Assembly: GCF_000226215.1 (NCBI RefSeq) | Contig: NZ_AGFF01000018.1 | Coordinates: 1 to 37,385 of the forward strand | From: Dietzia alimentaria 72 | GTDB lineage: Bacteria; Actinomycetota; Actinomycetes; Mycobacteriales; Mycobacteriaceae | Reading direction: 5' to 3' | Length of the DNA: 37,385 bases | Notes under the pieces: model-generated | The model's input: only the letters and a program-made list of their open reading frames with translations | Told to the model about the DNA's origin: nothing | The model's database searches: none | Shown here: piece after piece, positions 14,553 through 22,338 of the stretch | Numbering within the stretch: position 1 is the stretch's first letter | Layout: the number at the start of each line of letters is the position of its first letter | Translations under genes and position numbers: made by a program

Positions 14553-16964
14553 ATGCAGGTCACGAACGGCGACCACCAGAACGAACCCGGGTCCGCTCAC
14601 CACAATTCCGGAGCCCACTTCGATCGTCATGTCCTGCCCGCGCGACGACTGGCCGGGCGGACCCCCGCCGAGATGGATCGCCGTCACCAACAGGACGCGT
14701 TCCCCGGCGCAGAGCAGGTCCGCGCGCCCGAGGGCGCGCCCAACATCCTGCTGGTGATGCTCGACGACGTGGGCTTTGGAACCTCCTCGGCCTTCGGTGG
14801 CCCGTGTCGCACGCCCACCATCGAGCGACTGGCCCGCGACGGAGCCGGCTACACGCGGTTCCACACCACCGCGCTCTGCTCGCCGACCCGCGCGGCCACC
14901 CTCACCGGCCGAAACCACCACAGCGTCGGCATGGGCGTGATCTCCGAGATGGCCACCCGCGCCCCCGGCTATACCGGCGTGCGCCCCGACTCGGCAGCGA
15001 CCGTCGCGCGCGTGCTCCGCGGCAACGGCTACGCCACCGGCGCGTTCGGCAAAATGCACCAGACGCCGCCGTGGGAGACCACCGCCGCCGGTCCGTTCGA
15101 CCGCTGGCCCACCGAGGAAGGGTTCGACACCTTCTATGGATTCCTGGGCGCCGAGGCAGACCACTTCGTCCCCGTCCTCTACGACGGCCGCCGTCAGGTC
15201 GACCCACCGCGCACGCCCGAGCAGGGCTATCACCTCACCGAGGATCTTGTGGACCGCGCCATCCAGTGGACCGACGAGCTCGGCTCCGTGGCGCCCGACC
15301 AGCCGTGGTTCTGCTACCTTCCCTTCGGGGCCGTCCACGCGCCGCTGCACGTCCCGGAGGCCTACCGCGACCGGTACTCCGGCGAGTTCGACGACGGCTG
15401 GGATGAGCTGCGCACGCGCACGTTGACGCGCCAGAAGGAACTCGGCGTGGTACCCGAGGACACGGAGCTGGGACCGTGGGCTCCGGGCCTGCCGCACTGG
15501 GACGAGCTCGACGACGACGACGAGCGCCGCGCTGCTGCTCGCCTCATGGAGCTGTACGCCGGGTTCCTCGAGCACACCGACGACCAGGTGGGCCGCATGA
15601 TCGACCACCTGCAGGCGACAGGCGCGCTGCAGAACACGCTGGTCCTCTACATGGTCGGCGACAACGGTGCGTCCACCGAGGGCGGCCGACTGGGCGCGTT
15701 CAACTACCTGGCAGGACTGAACGGCATTCCGGCCACCACGGCCGAGATCCTGGAGAACTGGGATTCACTCGGCGGGCCGGGCTCGTACCCGCACTTCCCG
15801 TCTTCCTGGGCGCTGGCGCTCAACACCCCGTACCAGTGGGCCAAGCAGGTCGCGTCACACTACGGCGGCACCCGCAATGGTCTGGTCGCGCACTGGCCCG
15901 GTCGGATCGCCGAGCCCGGGCGGCTCCGCCAGCAATGGCACCACTGCGTGGACATCACGCCCACCATCCTCGAGGCGGCCGGAATACCCATGCCGCACAC
16001 GGTGGACGGAGTGGCACAGAAACCACTCGAGGGCGTGGGGATGACGTACACCTTCACCGAGCCCGACGCCCCCGACCGGCACACCACGCAGTACTTCGAG
16101 ATCTTCGGCAACCGCGGGATCTACGACCACGGCTGGACCGCCGTCACCGTTCAGCGCGCCCCCTGGCTCATGGCCACCGGGGGAGTGGACCTGACGCCCC
16201 TGTCCGAGAGCACGTGGGAGCTGTACGACACGTCGTCCGACTGGTCCCAATCGCGTGACCTGGCGGCAGAGCATCCCGAGATCCTCGAACGACTCAAGCT
16301 CAAATTCGTCGCCGAGGCCGCCCGGTACGACGTACTCCCGCTCGACGACTCCACGGTCGGGCGACAGTCAGGGCGCGAGAACCGCCCGCCACACCCGATG
16401 TCGGGCAGGTCCTCGATCACGCTGTACCCGCACATGGACGGTCTCAACGAGAAGGCCGGCCCGAAGCTGTTCAACCGCGGGTTCCTGCTGTCCGCATCGC
16501 TCGATGTGACCGGCCCCGGTCCGTGCGAGGGTGTGCTGATGAGCCTGGGTGGCCGCTTCGGAGGACTGGCGCTCTATCTGCTCGACGGTGTGCCGGTGTT
16601 CGAGTACAACTTCTTCGGACGCGCTCACGGCCGGGCGGTGGGCGTCGACCAGCTGCAGGTCGGCACTCACACGGTGGAGTTGGAATTCGGGTACGACGGT
16701 GGGATCGCCGCCGGCGCCGACCTGAGACTGTTTGTCGACGGCACGCAGGTGGGTTCCGGGCGTATCGCCGTGACCGCGCCCGCGATGTTCAGCATGAACG
16801 AGACGCTCGACATCGGCCGCAGTCGGGGCAGTGCCGTAAGCACCGCTTATGAAGGTGCGTTCCCGGTGCGCGGGGCAGTGCTGCATCACGTGCGCGTCGA
16901 CCTGCAGCGCGGCGACGAGCTACCGAAGGCGCAGAGGGACGGTATCGCGCTGGCCACGCACTGA
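14553..16964 (+). CDS. Type I sulfatase (arylsulfatase AtsA-like), Cys-type
   Basis: The 803-aa alkaline-phosphatase-superfamily sulfatase has the metal ligands Asp71-Asp72 (MLDDVGFG), the formylglycine motif Cys109-Ser-Pro-Thr-Arg113 (TTALCSPTRAATLTGR), the GKMH motif (GKWH in most members) and a second metal site in MVGDNGAS. The C-terminal 200 residues form a beta-rich domain (LLDGVPVFEYNFFGR, EGAFPVRGAVLHHVRVDL) seen in M. tuberculosis AtsA-like enzymes. It should hydrolyse sulfate esters and release sulfate, provided Cys109 is converted to formylglycine. No signal peptide is visible, so a cytoplasmic location is likely. ATG 14553 follows GAGGA at 14541-14545; the longer open frame from 14013 overlaps the TetR gene and is not used. 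The FGE-like gene is two genes away on the other strand. Confidence 0.94.
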   Translation: MQVTNGDHQNEPGSAHHNSGAHFDRHVLPARRLAGRTPAEMDRRHQQDAFPGAEQVRAPEGAPNILLVMLDDVGFGTSSAFGGPCRTPTIERLARDGAGYTRFHTTALCSPTRAATLTGRNHHSVGMGVISEMATRAPGYTGVRPDSAATVARVLRGNGYATGAFGKMHQTPPWETTAAGPFDRWPTEEGFDTFYGFLGAEADHFVPVLYDGRRQVDPPRTPEQGYHLTEDLVDRAIQWTDELGSVAPDQPWFCYLPFGAVHAPLHVPEAYRDRYSGEFDDGWDELRTRTLTRQKELGVVPEDTELGPWAPGLPHWDELDDDDERRAAARLMELYAGFLEHTDDQVGRMIDHLQATGALQNTLVLYMVGDNGASTEGGRLGAFNYLAGLNGIPATTAEILENWDSLGGPGSYPHFPSSWALALNTPYQWAKQVASHYGGTRNGLVAHWPGRIAEPGRLRQQWHHCVDITPTILEAAGIPMPHTVDGVAQKPLEGVGMTYTFTEPDAPDRHTTQYFEIFGNRGIYDHGWTAVTVQRAPWLMATGGVDLTPLSESTWELYDTSSDWSQSRDLAAEHPEILERLKLKFVAEAARYDVLPLDDSTVGRQSGRENRPPHPMSGRSSITLYPHMDGLNEKAGPKLFNRGFLLSASLDVTGPGPCEGVLMSLGGRFGGLALYLLDGVPVFEYNFFGRAHGRAVGVDQLQVGTHTVELEFGYDGGIAAGADLRLFVDGTQVGSGRIAVTAPAMFSMNETLDIGRSRGSAVSTAYEGAFPVRGAVLHHVRVDLQRGDELPKAQRDGIALATH

Positions 16965-16972
16965 CCCTGCGT

Positions 16973-17002
16973 GCGCGGGCCGGGGATCACACCCGGCCGC
17001 GC
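16973..17002. terminator. Convergent hairpin terminator
   Basis: GCGCGG-(G)-CCGGG (16973-16984) pairs with CCCGGCCGCGC (16992-17002), with a single bulged G and a 7-nt loop. It lies between the sulfatase stop and the convergent flavoprotein gene and includes the latter's stop codon (16987-16989). Confidence 0.6.
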
Positions 17003-18225
17003 AGGATCCTCCGGAAGTAGATCAGCGGCAGACCGAATCGGTCAAAGAGGTAGGTCGCGCGCCTGGGCGTCGTGAGATCAATCGCCGACACCGAGGGCGC
17101 GGGCCGGCCGTCCCCGTCGAACTCGGCCAGCAGCAGTCGGTCGCGGCTCACCGTCACAGGGATGACCGTGTAGCCGTCGTATCGGGACATGCTCCCGCCC
17201 ACTCGGGCCGCCGGCAGATTGTCGGCCACCACTCCGACCTGGTCGCGCAGCGCACCACCGGAGGGGCGGGTCCCCACCGTCGCCGCGTCGCCCAGGCCCC
17301 ACACCGAGTCGGCCCGTAGGTGTCGCAGGGTGTGCGGGTCCACCGCGACGAGGCCCGCGTTCGAGTCGTCCCGTAGGCCGGAGTCGACTGCCAACCCGGG
17401 GTCGACTGCCAACCCGGAGTCGACTGCCAACCCGGAGTCGGCGACAAATCGCGGGGCGCGACTGTGCGGGGTGACGTAGGCAAGGTTGACCTGCTCGATG
17501 GTCGTGGGTGTCGGCCCGTCGAGAGAGACGCTGCGCGTGCGGTGGTCTACAGCGTTGATTCTGGTCTGGTCGTGGATGGTGATGCCGTATTCGTCGATGA
17601 ACGGCCGGAGTCGGGAATCCGCGGGCTCCAGACCCAGCAGGCCACGGAACGGGGTCACCAGGTGCACATCGATCTGGTCGAGCACATTTTCCCGCCGCCA
17701 CCGGTCGCACGCCATGAACATCGCCTTGAGGACGGTCCCACCGCAGGAGGCGGGCTCCGGCGGCACCGAGAACACCACGGCCCCCTCGCGTTCGCGGACG
17801 AGAGCGGCGCACGCGCGACCGGCGTACTCCGGCACGTGTGCGGACACCGCCCAGCCGTTGACGTAGCCGGCATGTAGCCCCGGGATCTGCTCCCAGTGCG
17901 GGGTGAGTCCGGGGCACAGCACCAGGTCCCGATAGCTGACCGAGGCACCGCTGTCGAGAGAGACGGTCCGGGCATCGGGATCGACGCGGGTGGCCGCGTC
18001 CCGGATGAGGTCGACCCCGTCCGGGACCACGGTCTCCATGGCGCGCTCGTAGCGGGACATGCGCGCTTGCCCCGCAGCGGCGTAGTTGAGCATCGGTCGA
18101 TACCGATGCACCGGACTCGGGTCGATCATCGCAATACTGCGCACGCCGTCACGCCTGAGACGAGCGGCCAGGGAGATCCCGGCATTGCCGGCTCCCACGA
18201 TCACAGTGTCGAACGCGGAGGGCAT
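16987..18225 (-). CDS. FAD-dependent NAD(P)/quinone oxidoreductase, SQR/NDH-2-like
   Basis: The 412-aa two-dinucleotide-binding flavoprotein has an N-terminal FAD motif (VIVGAGNAGISLAARLRR), the LVLCPGL strand, and a C-terminal FAD-contact block VWGLGDAATVGTRPSGGALRDQ. The segment PASCGGTVLKAMFMACDRW (Cys161) matches the region around one redox Cys of sulfide:quinone oxidoreductases. No Cys occurs after Cys173, so the C-terminal redox Cys of true SQRs is missing and the reaction is uncertain. Residues around 264-285 hold a short repeat (VDSGLAVDSGLAVDPGLAVDSGL, quoted as three VDxGLA units) encoded by an 18-bp tandem repeat. It starts 4 nt after the stop of the DUF6480-like gene; the start region has no good Shine-Dalgarno. 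Confidence 0.85.
   Translation of the reverse strand: MPSAFDTVIVGAGNAGISLAARLRRDGVRSIAMIDPSPVHRYRPMLNYAAAGQARMSRYERAMETVVPDGVDLIRDAATRVDPDARTVSLDSGASVSYRDLVLCPGLTPHWEQIPGLHAGYVNGWAVSAHVPEYAGRACAALVREREGAVVFSVPPEPASCGGTVLKAMFMACDRWRRENVLDQIDVHLVTPFRGLLGLEPADSRLRPFIDEYGITIHDQTRINAVDHRTRSVSLDGPTPTTIEQVNLAYVTPHSRAPRFVADSGLAVDSGLAVDPGLAVDSGLRDDSNAGLVAVDPHTLRHLRADSVWGLGDAATVGTRPSGGALRDQVGVVADNLPAARVGGSMSRYDGYTVIPVTVSRDRLLLAEFDGDGRPAPSVSAIDLTTPRRATYLFDRFGLPLIYFRRILRGRV
17382..17435. repeat. 18-bp in-frame tandem repeat
   Basis: Three copies of AGTCGACTGCCAACCCGG (one with a G for the first A), at 17382-17399, 17400-17417 and 17418-17435, with a partial fourth (AGTCGG). Each unit contains the palindrome GTCGAC. 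The unit length is a multiple of three, so copy-number change keeps the flavoprotein gene in frame and adds or removes a six-residue block. Confidence 0.92.
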
Positions 18226-18229
18226 GGTT

Positions 18230-18496
18230 CTAGAAAATTTCGAACGCGTAACCGGCCAGGCCGATCACAAGAAGGAGGACGACGACGCCGATGACGCCGA
18301 TCCACACGTAGGCACCCTTCCGGGAGTTCGTCGGTGGCGGGCTCTGGCGTTCGGTCGGCGCCTGTGTGCGGCTGGCGCTGTCGGACTGCATGGACGTCGA
18401 GTCCGAATCGGGGGTCACGCCTGCCGGGGCGGAGCCGGTGCTGTCGACATCCGGGCTCTGGCTCGGATCCGGGTCTGACGGTCGGGCGTTGGTCAT
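18230..18496 (-). CDS. Small DUF6480-like single-pass membrane protein
   Basis: The 88-aa protein has a polar N-terminus rich in Ser, Pro, Asp and Gln (DPDPSQSPDVDSTGSAPAGV, resembling DUF6480 members) and one C-terminal transmembrane helix (YVWIGVIGVVVLLLVIGLAG). Topology is probably N-in tail anchor or N-out; function is unknown. ATG 18496 follows GAGAGG. A longer in-frame reading from a TTG at 18739 would add the 10-residue repeat encoded at 18601-18690, but it has no good start signal, so the short form is preferred. It is 4 nt upstream of the flavoprotein gene and probably co-transcribed with it. Confidence 0.75.
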   Translation of the reverse strand: MTNARPSDPDPSQSPDVDSTGSAPAGVTPDSDSTSMQSDSASRTQAPTERQSPPPTNSRKGAYVWIGVIGVVVLLLVIGLAGYAFEIF

Positions 18497-18600
18497 ATCG
18501 CACCTCTCGATCAACTGGGACCCACACGTTAGGGGCTCAGCGGTCGACCTTCCACCGGTCGGTCTGCCGCTGCTCGGGCCGCCGACCGAGCCGGAACCCG

Positions 18601-18690
18601 CCGGTGTGCTGCTCGTCCGTCCGGGGCCGGCCGGTGTGCTGCTGGTCCGCCCGGGGCCGGCCGGTGTGCTGCTGGTCCGCCCGGCACCCG
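18601..18690. repeat. 30-bp tandem repeat
   Basis: Three abutting 30-bp units start CCGGTGTGCTGCTGGTCCGC and end in CCGGGGCCGG (last unit CCGGCACCCG), at 18601-18630, 18631-18660 and 18661-18690. The unit is 10 codons long and all three minus frames stay open through it. It lies about 105 bp upstream of the DUF6480-like start. Its expression is not established. Confidence 0.92.
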
Positions 18691-18699
18691 CCGCCGACA

Positions 18700-18752
18700 C
18701 GCGGCCCCCGACCCCGCGGTGGGCATTCCGACAGCACAAGCCCCGCCAGATG
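18700..18752. repeat. 53-bp repeat, left copy
   Basis: This segment matches 20231-20283 closely: both end with GGGCATTCCGACAGCACAAG then CCCCGCCAGATG. The insertion sequence begins directly after it at 18753. Without the IS the two copies would lie in tandem, so the IS split a pre-existing repeat array. Confidence 0.85.
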
Positions 18753-18812
18753 TGTGATGTCTAAGGACATCGGTGACAGTTCTGCGTGAGGACATCGGTG
18801 ACAGTTGATGCC

Positions 18813-20117
18813 TTAGGACTTCGGTGACACTGGCGGGCCCTCAGTGGGCCGGTGGGGTGGTGGCGCGTCTTTGCCGACGTAGTGGGTTCCCTTCGGTGGC
18901 CACGCGTATTGGCAGATGAGTTCGCCGTCGAGGTCGGCGAAGGCGATGCCGTGTTCGTCCCAACCTGCGAGTACTTTCTGACCGGCGAATCGGTGTGCGG
19001 TGTAGTAGATGACGCCGCGAAATCGCAGGGTGCCGGTCGTTCCCACTGCGCACAGGTCTTGGCCTTTGGGCAGGGTGCGTACCTGGGTGTCTTTGCGAGT
19101 TGAGGCTGCAAGCTTTCGCATTGCTTCTGGGTCGGTACGGGGCAGGGCGATGGCCTCAGGGATCGGCTTGGGGCGGGGTGGTTCGGCGACCGGGGTGGCA
19201 TTCCAGGCCTGCTGCGGGGTGATGCGTCCCGCCAGTGCCTGGTGTGGGCGCTGAGTGTTGTAGATCAGGTCGAATTCGTCGACCAACAGTTGCAGGGCCT
19301 CTATCGACTCCGCGATTGGTCTGGCGTCGAGCCATCGAAATAGCGTCTGGTGGAATCGCTCGTTCTTGCCCTGGGTGGTGGGTTTGCCAGGTTTTCCGGT
19401 CATCGCCCTGACCCCTAGGGCTTGGACGTGCGCGACCAACATTCCCTGCCGGCCTCGGCGTGAGGGGTTCAGCGCCACCCCGTTGTCGCTGAGCAGCCGC
19501 TGCGGCACTCCGCATGTGGCTACCCCCTTGTCGAACACTGAGACCGCGGCGCGGCTATTTTCACTGGCGGCGACCAGCGAGGCCACCGCCAACCGCGAGT
19601 GATCGTCCTGGAGCTGGAAGATGACGCACTTGCGTCCCCGGGTCAGCACGTACTCGGTGGCATCGAGCTGCCAACACGCATTGGGGGCCGGGTAGACGAA
19701 CCGTCGCCACGCCGCACGTGGTCGCTTGCGCGGGTCGGCCCGAGCCACCCCCCGTTCACGGAAGATGCCGGACAGAGCTGCTTCCGAGGGTGCGTAGATG
19801 CCCATGGTCTTCATCCGCTCGTGCACGCTGATCGGCCCGAAATCCAGCCCGGAGGTTTCCAACGCCCGACGGACCGCGACCGCCTCGTCTTTGACTTGTT
19901 CGCTGATCCGGGTCGGCGACGAATGCGGCCGGCGGGATCTGGGCTCGAGCACCGCAGCCGGCCCCTCCTTCCGCGCACGGGCCCGCAGTTCGTAGAAGGA
20001 TTTCCGGGAAATCGCGTGCTCGGCGCAGAACGAGGTCACCGCCCCGCGAGGCGCATCTTCCGGCCACTGCGCGATAGCCAACCGGACACGAGGATCAATG
20101 GGATCGTTTCTGCTCAC
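18813..20117 (-). CDS. IS481-family DDE transposase
   Basis: The 434-aa transposase has an N-terminal helix-turn-helix region (AISRKSFYELRARARKEG), a second HTH-like segment, and an rve-type integrase core with Asp152 (WQLDATE), Asp211 (LLSDNG) and Glu253 (GKNERFH), followed by YNTQRPHQAL, typical of IS481/IS3-type enzymes. The C-terminal 120 residues (RFRGVIYYTAHRFAG) form an extra beta domain found in longer IS481 members. GTG 20117 follows GGAGGG. No frameshift or internal stop is seen, so the element may still be active. The coding region runs into the innermost terminal repeat at the left end. Confidence 0.95.
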   Translation of the reverse strand: MSRNDPIDPRVRLAIAQWPEDAPRGAVTSFCAEHAISRKSFYELRARARKEGPAAVLEPRSRRPHSSPTRISEQVKDEAVAVRRALETSGLDFGPISVHERMKTMGIYAPSEAALSGIFRERGVARADPRKRPRAAWRRFVYPAPNACWQLDATEYVLTRGRKCVIFQLQDDHSRLAVASLVAASENSRAAVSVFDKGVATCGVPQRLLSDNGVALNPSRRGRQGMLVAHVQALGVRAMTGKPGKPTTQGKNERFHQTLFRWLDARPIAESIEALQLLVDEFDLIYNTQRPHQALAGRITPQQAWNATPVAEPPRPKPIPEAIALPRTDPEAMRKLAASTRKDTQVRTLPKGQDLCAVGTTGTLRFRGVIYYTAHRFAGQKVLAGWDEHGIAFADLDGELICQYAWPPKGTHYVGKDAPPPHRPTEGPPVSPKS

Positions 20118-20181
20118 CCCTCCATCTCAGCGGCACAAGTGTCACCACCAAGAAAGTCAGAAGTGTCACCGATGTCCGTAG

Positions 20182-20202
20182 GCAGAACTGTCACCGATGT
20201 CC
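20182..20202. repeat. Right inverted repeat of the IS
   Basis: This is the reverse complement of 18765-18785, identical over 21 bp (core CTGTCACCGATGTCC as read on the plus strand). Confidence 0.9.
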
Positions 20203-20230
20203 ATCGACATGACACAAGCCCCGCCAGATG

Positions 20231-20392
20231 CGCTGGCCCCCGACCCCGGGCGGGCATTCCGACAGCACAAGCCCCGCCAGATGCGCTGGCCCGGTGACCT
20301 GCGATGCCGGTATGTACGCCCGATCGTGGGTTGTGCTGCGGATCTGGACCAGAGAGGCAGCGGGAGTCACAGATCCAGCGCACCTGGCGGGG
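20231..20392. repeat. 53-bp repeat right copy plus REP-like inverted copy
   Basis: 20231-20283 is the second copy of the 53-bp repeat. The block CCCCGCCAGATGCGCTGG occurs at 20219-20236 and 20272-20289 and again inverted at 20375-20392 (CCAGCGCACCTGGCGGGG, one G-U-compatible change). The inverted pair could fold into an 18-bp stem with an 85-nt loop. No gene is visible in 20215-20481. Confidence 0.75.
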
Positions 20393-20481
20393 GACACGCT
20401 GCCGTTCTGCCGCCCGACCGACTCCGCTGACGGCACCCGAACTTCTGGAAGCGTCCTAGCCTCTATCTGGTCTCAGACGCG

Positions 20482-21297
20482 TCAGGCTTTCCCCGTGTCC
20501 CCAGCGAGAACAACCACACCGGGCCCGGCGCCCATCACGAGGGAATCGAGGACCTCCGCTACTGACCATGCTGTGATCGCCGACGTGCGACCGCCGGAGT
20601 CCGGGTCCAGGGAGTTCTCGAACTGCAGCTCATAGCTTCCCATCGGCGACTCCCACTCAACGACGTGACGGGTGCGCTGCACCTGCGGATCGGCGATCAC
20701 GATGACCTCGGTTCGATCCAAGCCGATGGTGGCGAGCGCGAGTGCGACCGAGGCGTTGGACGTCAACGGGAATTCGAGCGCGGCCTCGCGAGCCGATCCC
20801 CGGAACACCTCGCGCGGCTCTGCGAGGTGCTCTTCCACGTCGAGGGCAGCTGGGCCCTTGATGGTGTAGTGGCGAAGGTGCGCGTCGTCGGTCCCTGCAC
20901 GCGCTGCCGCCGACAGCACGTCGAGTCCTCCGACTGCGCCGGCCGGCACGAGCGCACGGCCGGCGTCCGGCACGCGCGAGACGAGATCGCGGGGGTCCTC
21001 CCGTCTCGCGAATACGCCGCACGAGCACACAATGATGTCTTTACCTGAGGCGGTTACACGTGGGATGTACTCCTCAGCAGCCTCCACGCTGCTGGCCTCG
21101 ACCACCACGTCAGCCCCCTCGATAGCGTCAATGATCTCCTGTTCCGTGCTGCGGGAGCGCAGCACGGCAGTGAGCCCGGCGCCGGAGATTGCGCCTTTCT
21201 CGAGGGCATCGATCACCGCGCCGCCGATGGCGCCGGCGCCGATCACGGCCACCTGCAGCGGCTGCGCGGGGCCTGAGGAGTGCGATAGAGGGGTCAT
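20482..21297 (-). CDS. nadX: Aspartate dehydrogenase-type enzyme
   Basis: The 271-aa protein has an N-terminal Rossmann motif (VAVIGAGAIGGAVIDAL), a middle VVVEASSVEAAEEYIPRV block, the PAGAVGGLDVLSAA strand-helix and the FPLTSNASVALALATIGLD segment, all characteristic of the L-aspartate dehydrogenase family (NadX). The reaction would be NAD(P)-dependent conversion of aspartate to iminoaspartate/oxaloacetate, which can feed quinolinate and NAD synthesis. No nadA or nadC is adjacent, so the role may be catabolic. ATG 21297 is used; an alternative TTG at 21306 adds three residues. No strong Shine-Dalgarno is seen. It is a single-gene unit pointing toward the IS. Confidence 0.82.
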   Translation of the reverse strand: MTPLSHSSGPAQPLQVAVIGAGAIGGAVIDALEKGAISGAGLTAVLRSRSTEQEIIDAIEGADVVVEASSVEAAEEYIPRVTASGKDIIVCSCGVFARREDPRDLVSRVPDAGRALVPAGAVGGLDVLSAAARAGTDDAHLRHYTIKGPAALDVEEHLAEPREVFRGSAREAALEFPLTSNASVALALATIGLDRTEVIVIADPQVQRTRHVVEWESPMGSYELQFENSLDPDSGGRTSAITAWSVAEVLDSLVMGAGPGVVVLAGDTGKA

Positions 21298-21796
21298 GCT
21301 TGGCAACCGTACCCACGCGCACCCGCCCCGACGCTCGATTAGCCGTCCCGCGGTCCCCGTCCAGACAACCTCGGCTCCGCCGATCCGTCACCTTCGCCGC
21401 CGACAGACCCTCCACCGCCGCCAAGGCCCGCCATACCCGCCTCCACCGCCGACTCTTTCCGCCGCCAAGAGTAGATCGATTGCGTCGACCGAGAGCGATT
21501 GCACGAAATCCTCTTCGCGGCGGGCGCGGCGGGCGCGGTGGGCGCGGCGGGCGCGGCGCGCGCGGTGATCGTCGATCCCGCCGTCACTACTGCGCATGGT
21601 CGATCCACCGGGGAAAGTTCAGAGACCAGCCCGACACGCATGCCAGCCACAGTAGTGAGGTGGCGGCCAGTCCTGCGACGCCGCTCCCGCCGCAGTGTCC
21701 ATGGTCGATGCGGTTCCGGACAACCGACGATGGTCGTACCGTGGGGAGGACCGGCTCGGACCAAACCGAGCCTGACTGTTCCAGGAAGGACTGCTC
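21298..21796. other. Long non-coding gap
   Basis: About 500 bp separate the divergent nadX-type and SRPBCC genes. Open frames here are low-complexity Arg/Ala/Gly translations with no ribosome site or family feature. The only clear structure is the 9-bp repeat at 21516-21560. It must contain both divergent promoters, which I could not place confidently. Confidence 0.6.
21516..21560. repeat. 9-bp GC tandem repeat (second locus)
   Basis: Five copies of CGCGGCGGG (third copy with T, fifth with GCG end) in phase over 21516-21560. It is a circular permutation of the unit at 1-45. Confidence 0.88.
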
Positions 21797-22267
21797 ATGG
21801 CAGCCGTCACCACCCTCGATCGCGGCCCCGGCGTAATCGCCCGACGGGTCACCGTCAACGCTCCGGCGGACGAACTCTTTGCACTCGTCAATGATCCGCA
21901 TAAGCACGGCCAACTCGATGGCTCGGGAACCGTCCGCAATAACGTCAAGGGCCCGGACGCGCTGTCAAAGGGCGCCAAATTCACCACCAACATGCGGATG
22001 TTCGGCTTCCCGTACCGGATGACGTGCACGGTGACCGCCCACGAGGACCACGCCGAGCGCAAGATCGTTGAATGGCAGCACCCCCTTGGGCACAAGTGGC
22101 GCTGGGAGTTCGTCCCCGTCACAGACAACTCCACCGAGGTGACCGAGAGCTACAACGGCACCACGTCCAAGATCGGTCGCTTCCAGGAACTCAGTGGGCT
22201 GGCCAGCCGGAACGTCGCCGGCATCACCAAGACACTTGAGAAGCTGGCAGAGAGCCACTCCAGCTGA
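21797..22267 (+). CDS. SRPBCC (START-like) family protein
   Basis: The 156-aa protein has the polyketide-cyclase/START fold layout: first strand RRVTVNAPADELFALVNDP, a central KGAKFTTNMRMFGFPYRMTCTV sheet (quoted in parts: KGAKFTTNMRMFG, PYRMTCTV), and a long C-terminal helix (GLASRNVAGITKTLEKLAE). Such proteins bind hydrophobic ligands in a deep pocket; the ligand is unknown. AGGAAGGA lies just upstream of ATG 21797. It is followed by the lyase gene after 71 nt in the same direction and may be co-transcribed. Confidence 0.88.
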   Translation: MAAVTTLDRGPGVIARRVTVNAPADELFALVNDPHKHGQLDGSGTVRNNVKGPDALSKGAKFTTNMRMFGFPYRMTCTVTAHEDHAERKIVEWQHPLGHKWRWEFVPVTDNSTEVTESYNGTTSKIGRFQELSGLASRNVAGITKTLEKLAESHSS

Positions 22268-22338
22268 CCGCAGTGGACTTCTCCGGAAGGGCCCGGGTGT
22301 CATCGAGCAGCTTCTTATTGACCACAGGAGGGACGGAA

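Larger units (their letters stand above)
18753..20214. mobile_element. IS481-family insertion sequence
   Basis: The 1462-bp element is bounded by TGTGATGTC...(left) and the complementary ...GACATGACA (right), with imperfect inverted ends of about 33 bp that include a perfect 21-bp block (18765-18785 and 20182-20202, GGACATCGGTGACAG core). Each end holds two further degenerate copies of the GGACATCGGTGACA motif (18790, 18816; 20161, about 20135). A 16-bp direct repeat CAAGCCCCGCCAGATG abuts both ends (18737-18752 and 20215-20230), consistent with a target duplication, although the host array also contains this sequence. One intact transposase gene is inside. Confidence 0.88.

Noticed and set aside
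18601-18690. CRISPR-like array
   Set aside because: The 30-bp units are directly abutting, with no spacers and no cas genes nearby.
21339-21764. 141-aa minus-strand frame in the long gap
   Set aside because: It is an Arg/Ala/Gly-rich translation of GC repeats, with no ribosome site; left as non-coding.
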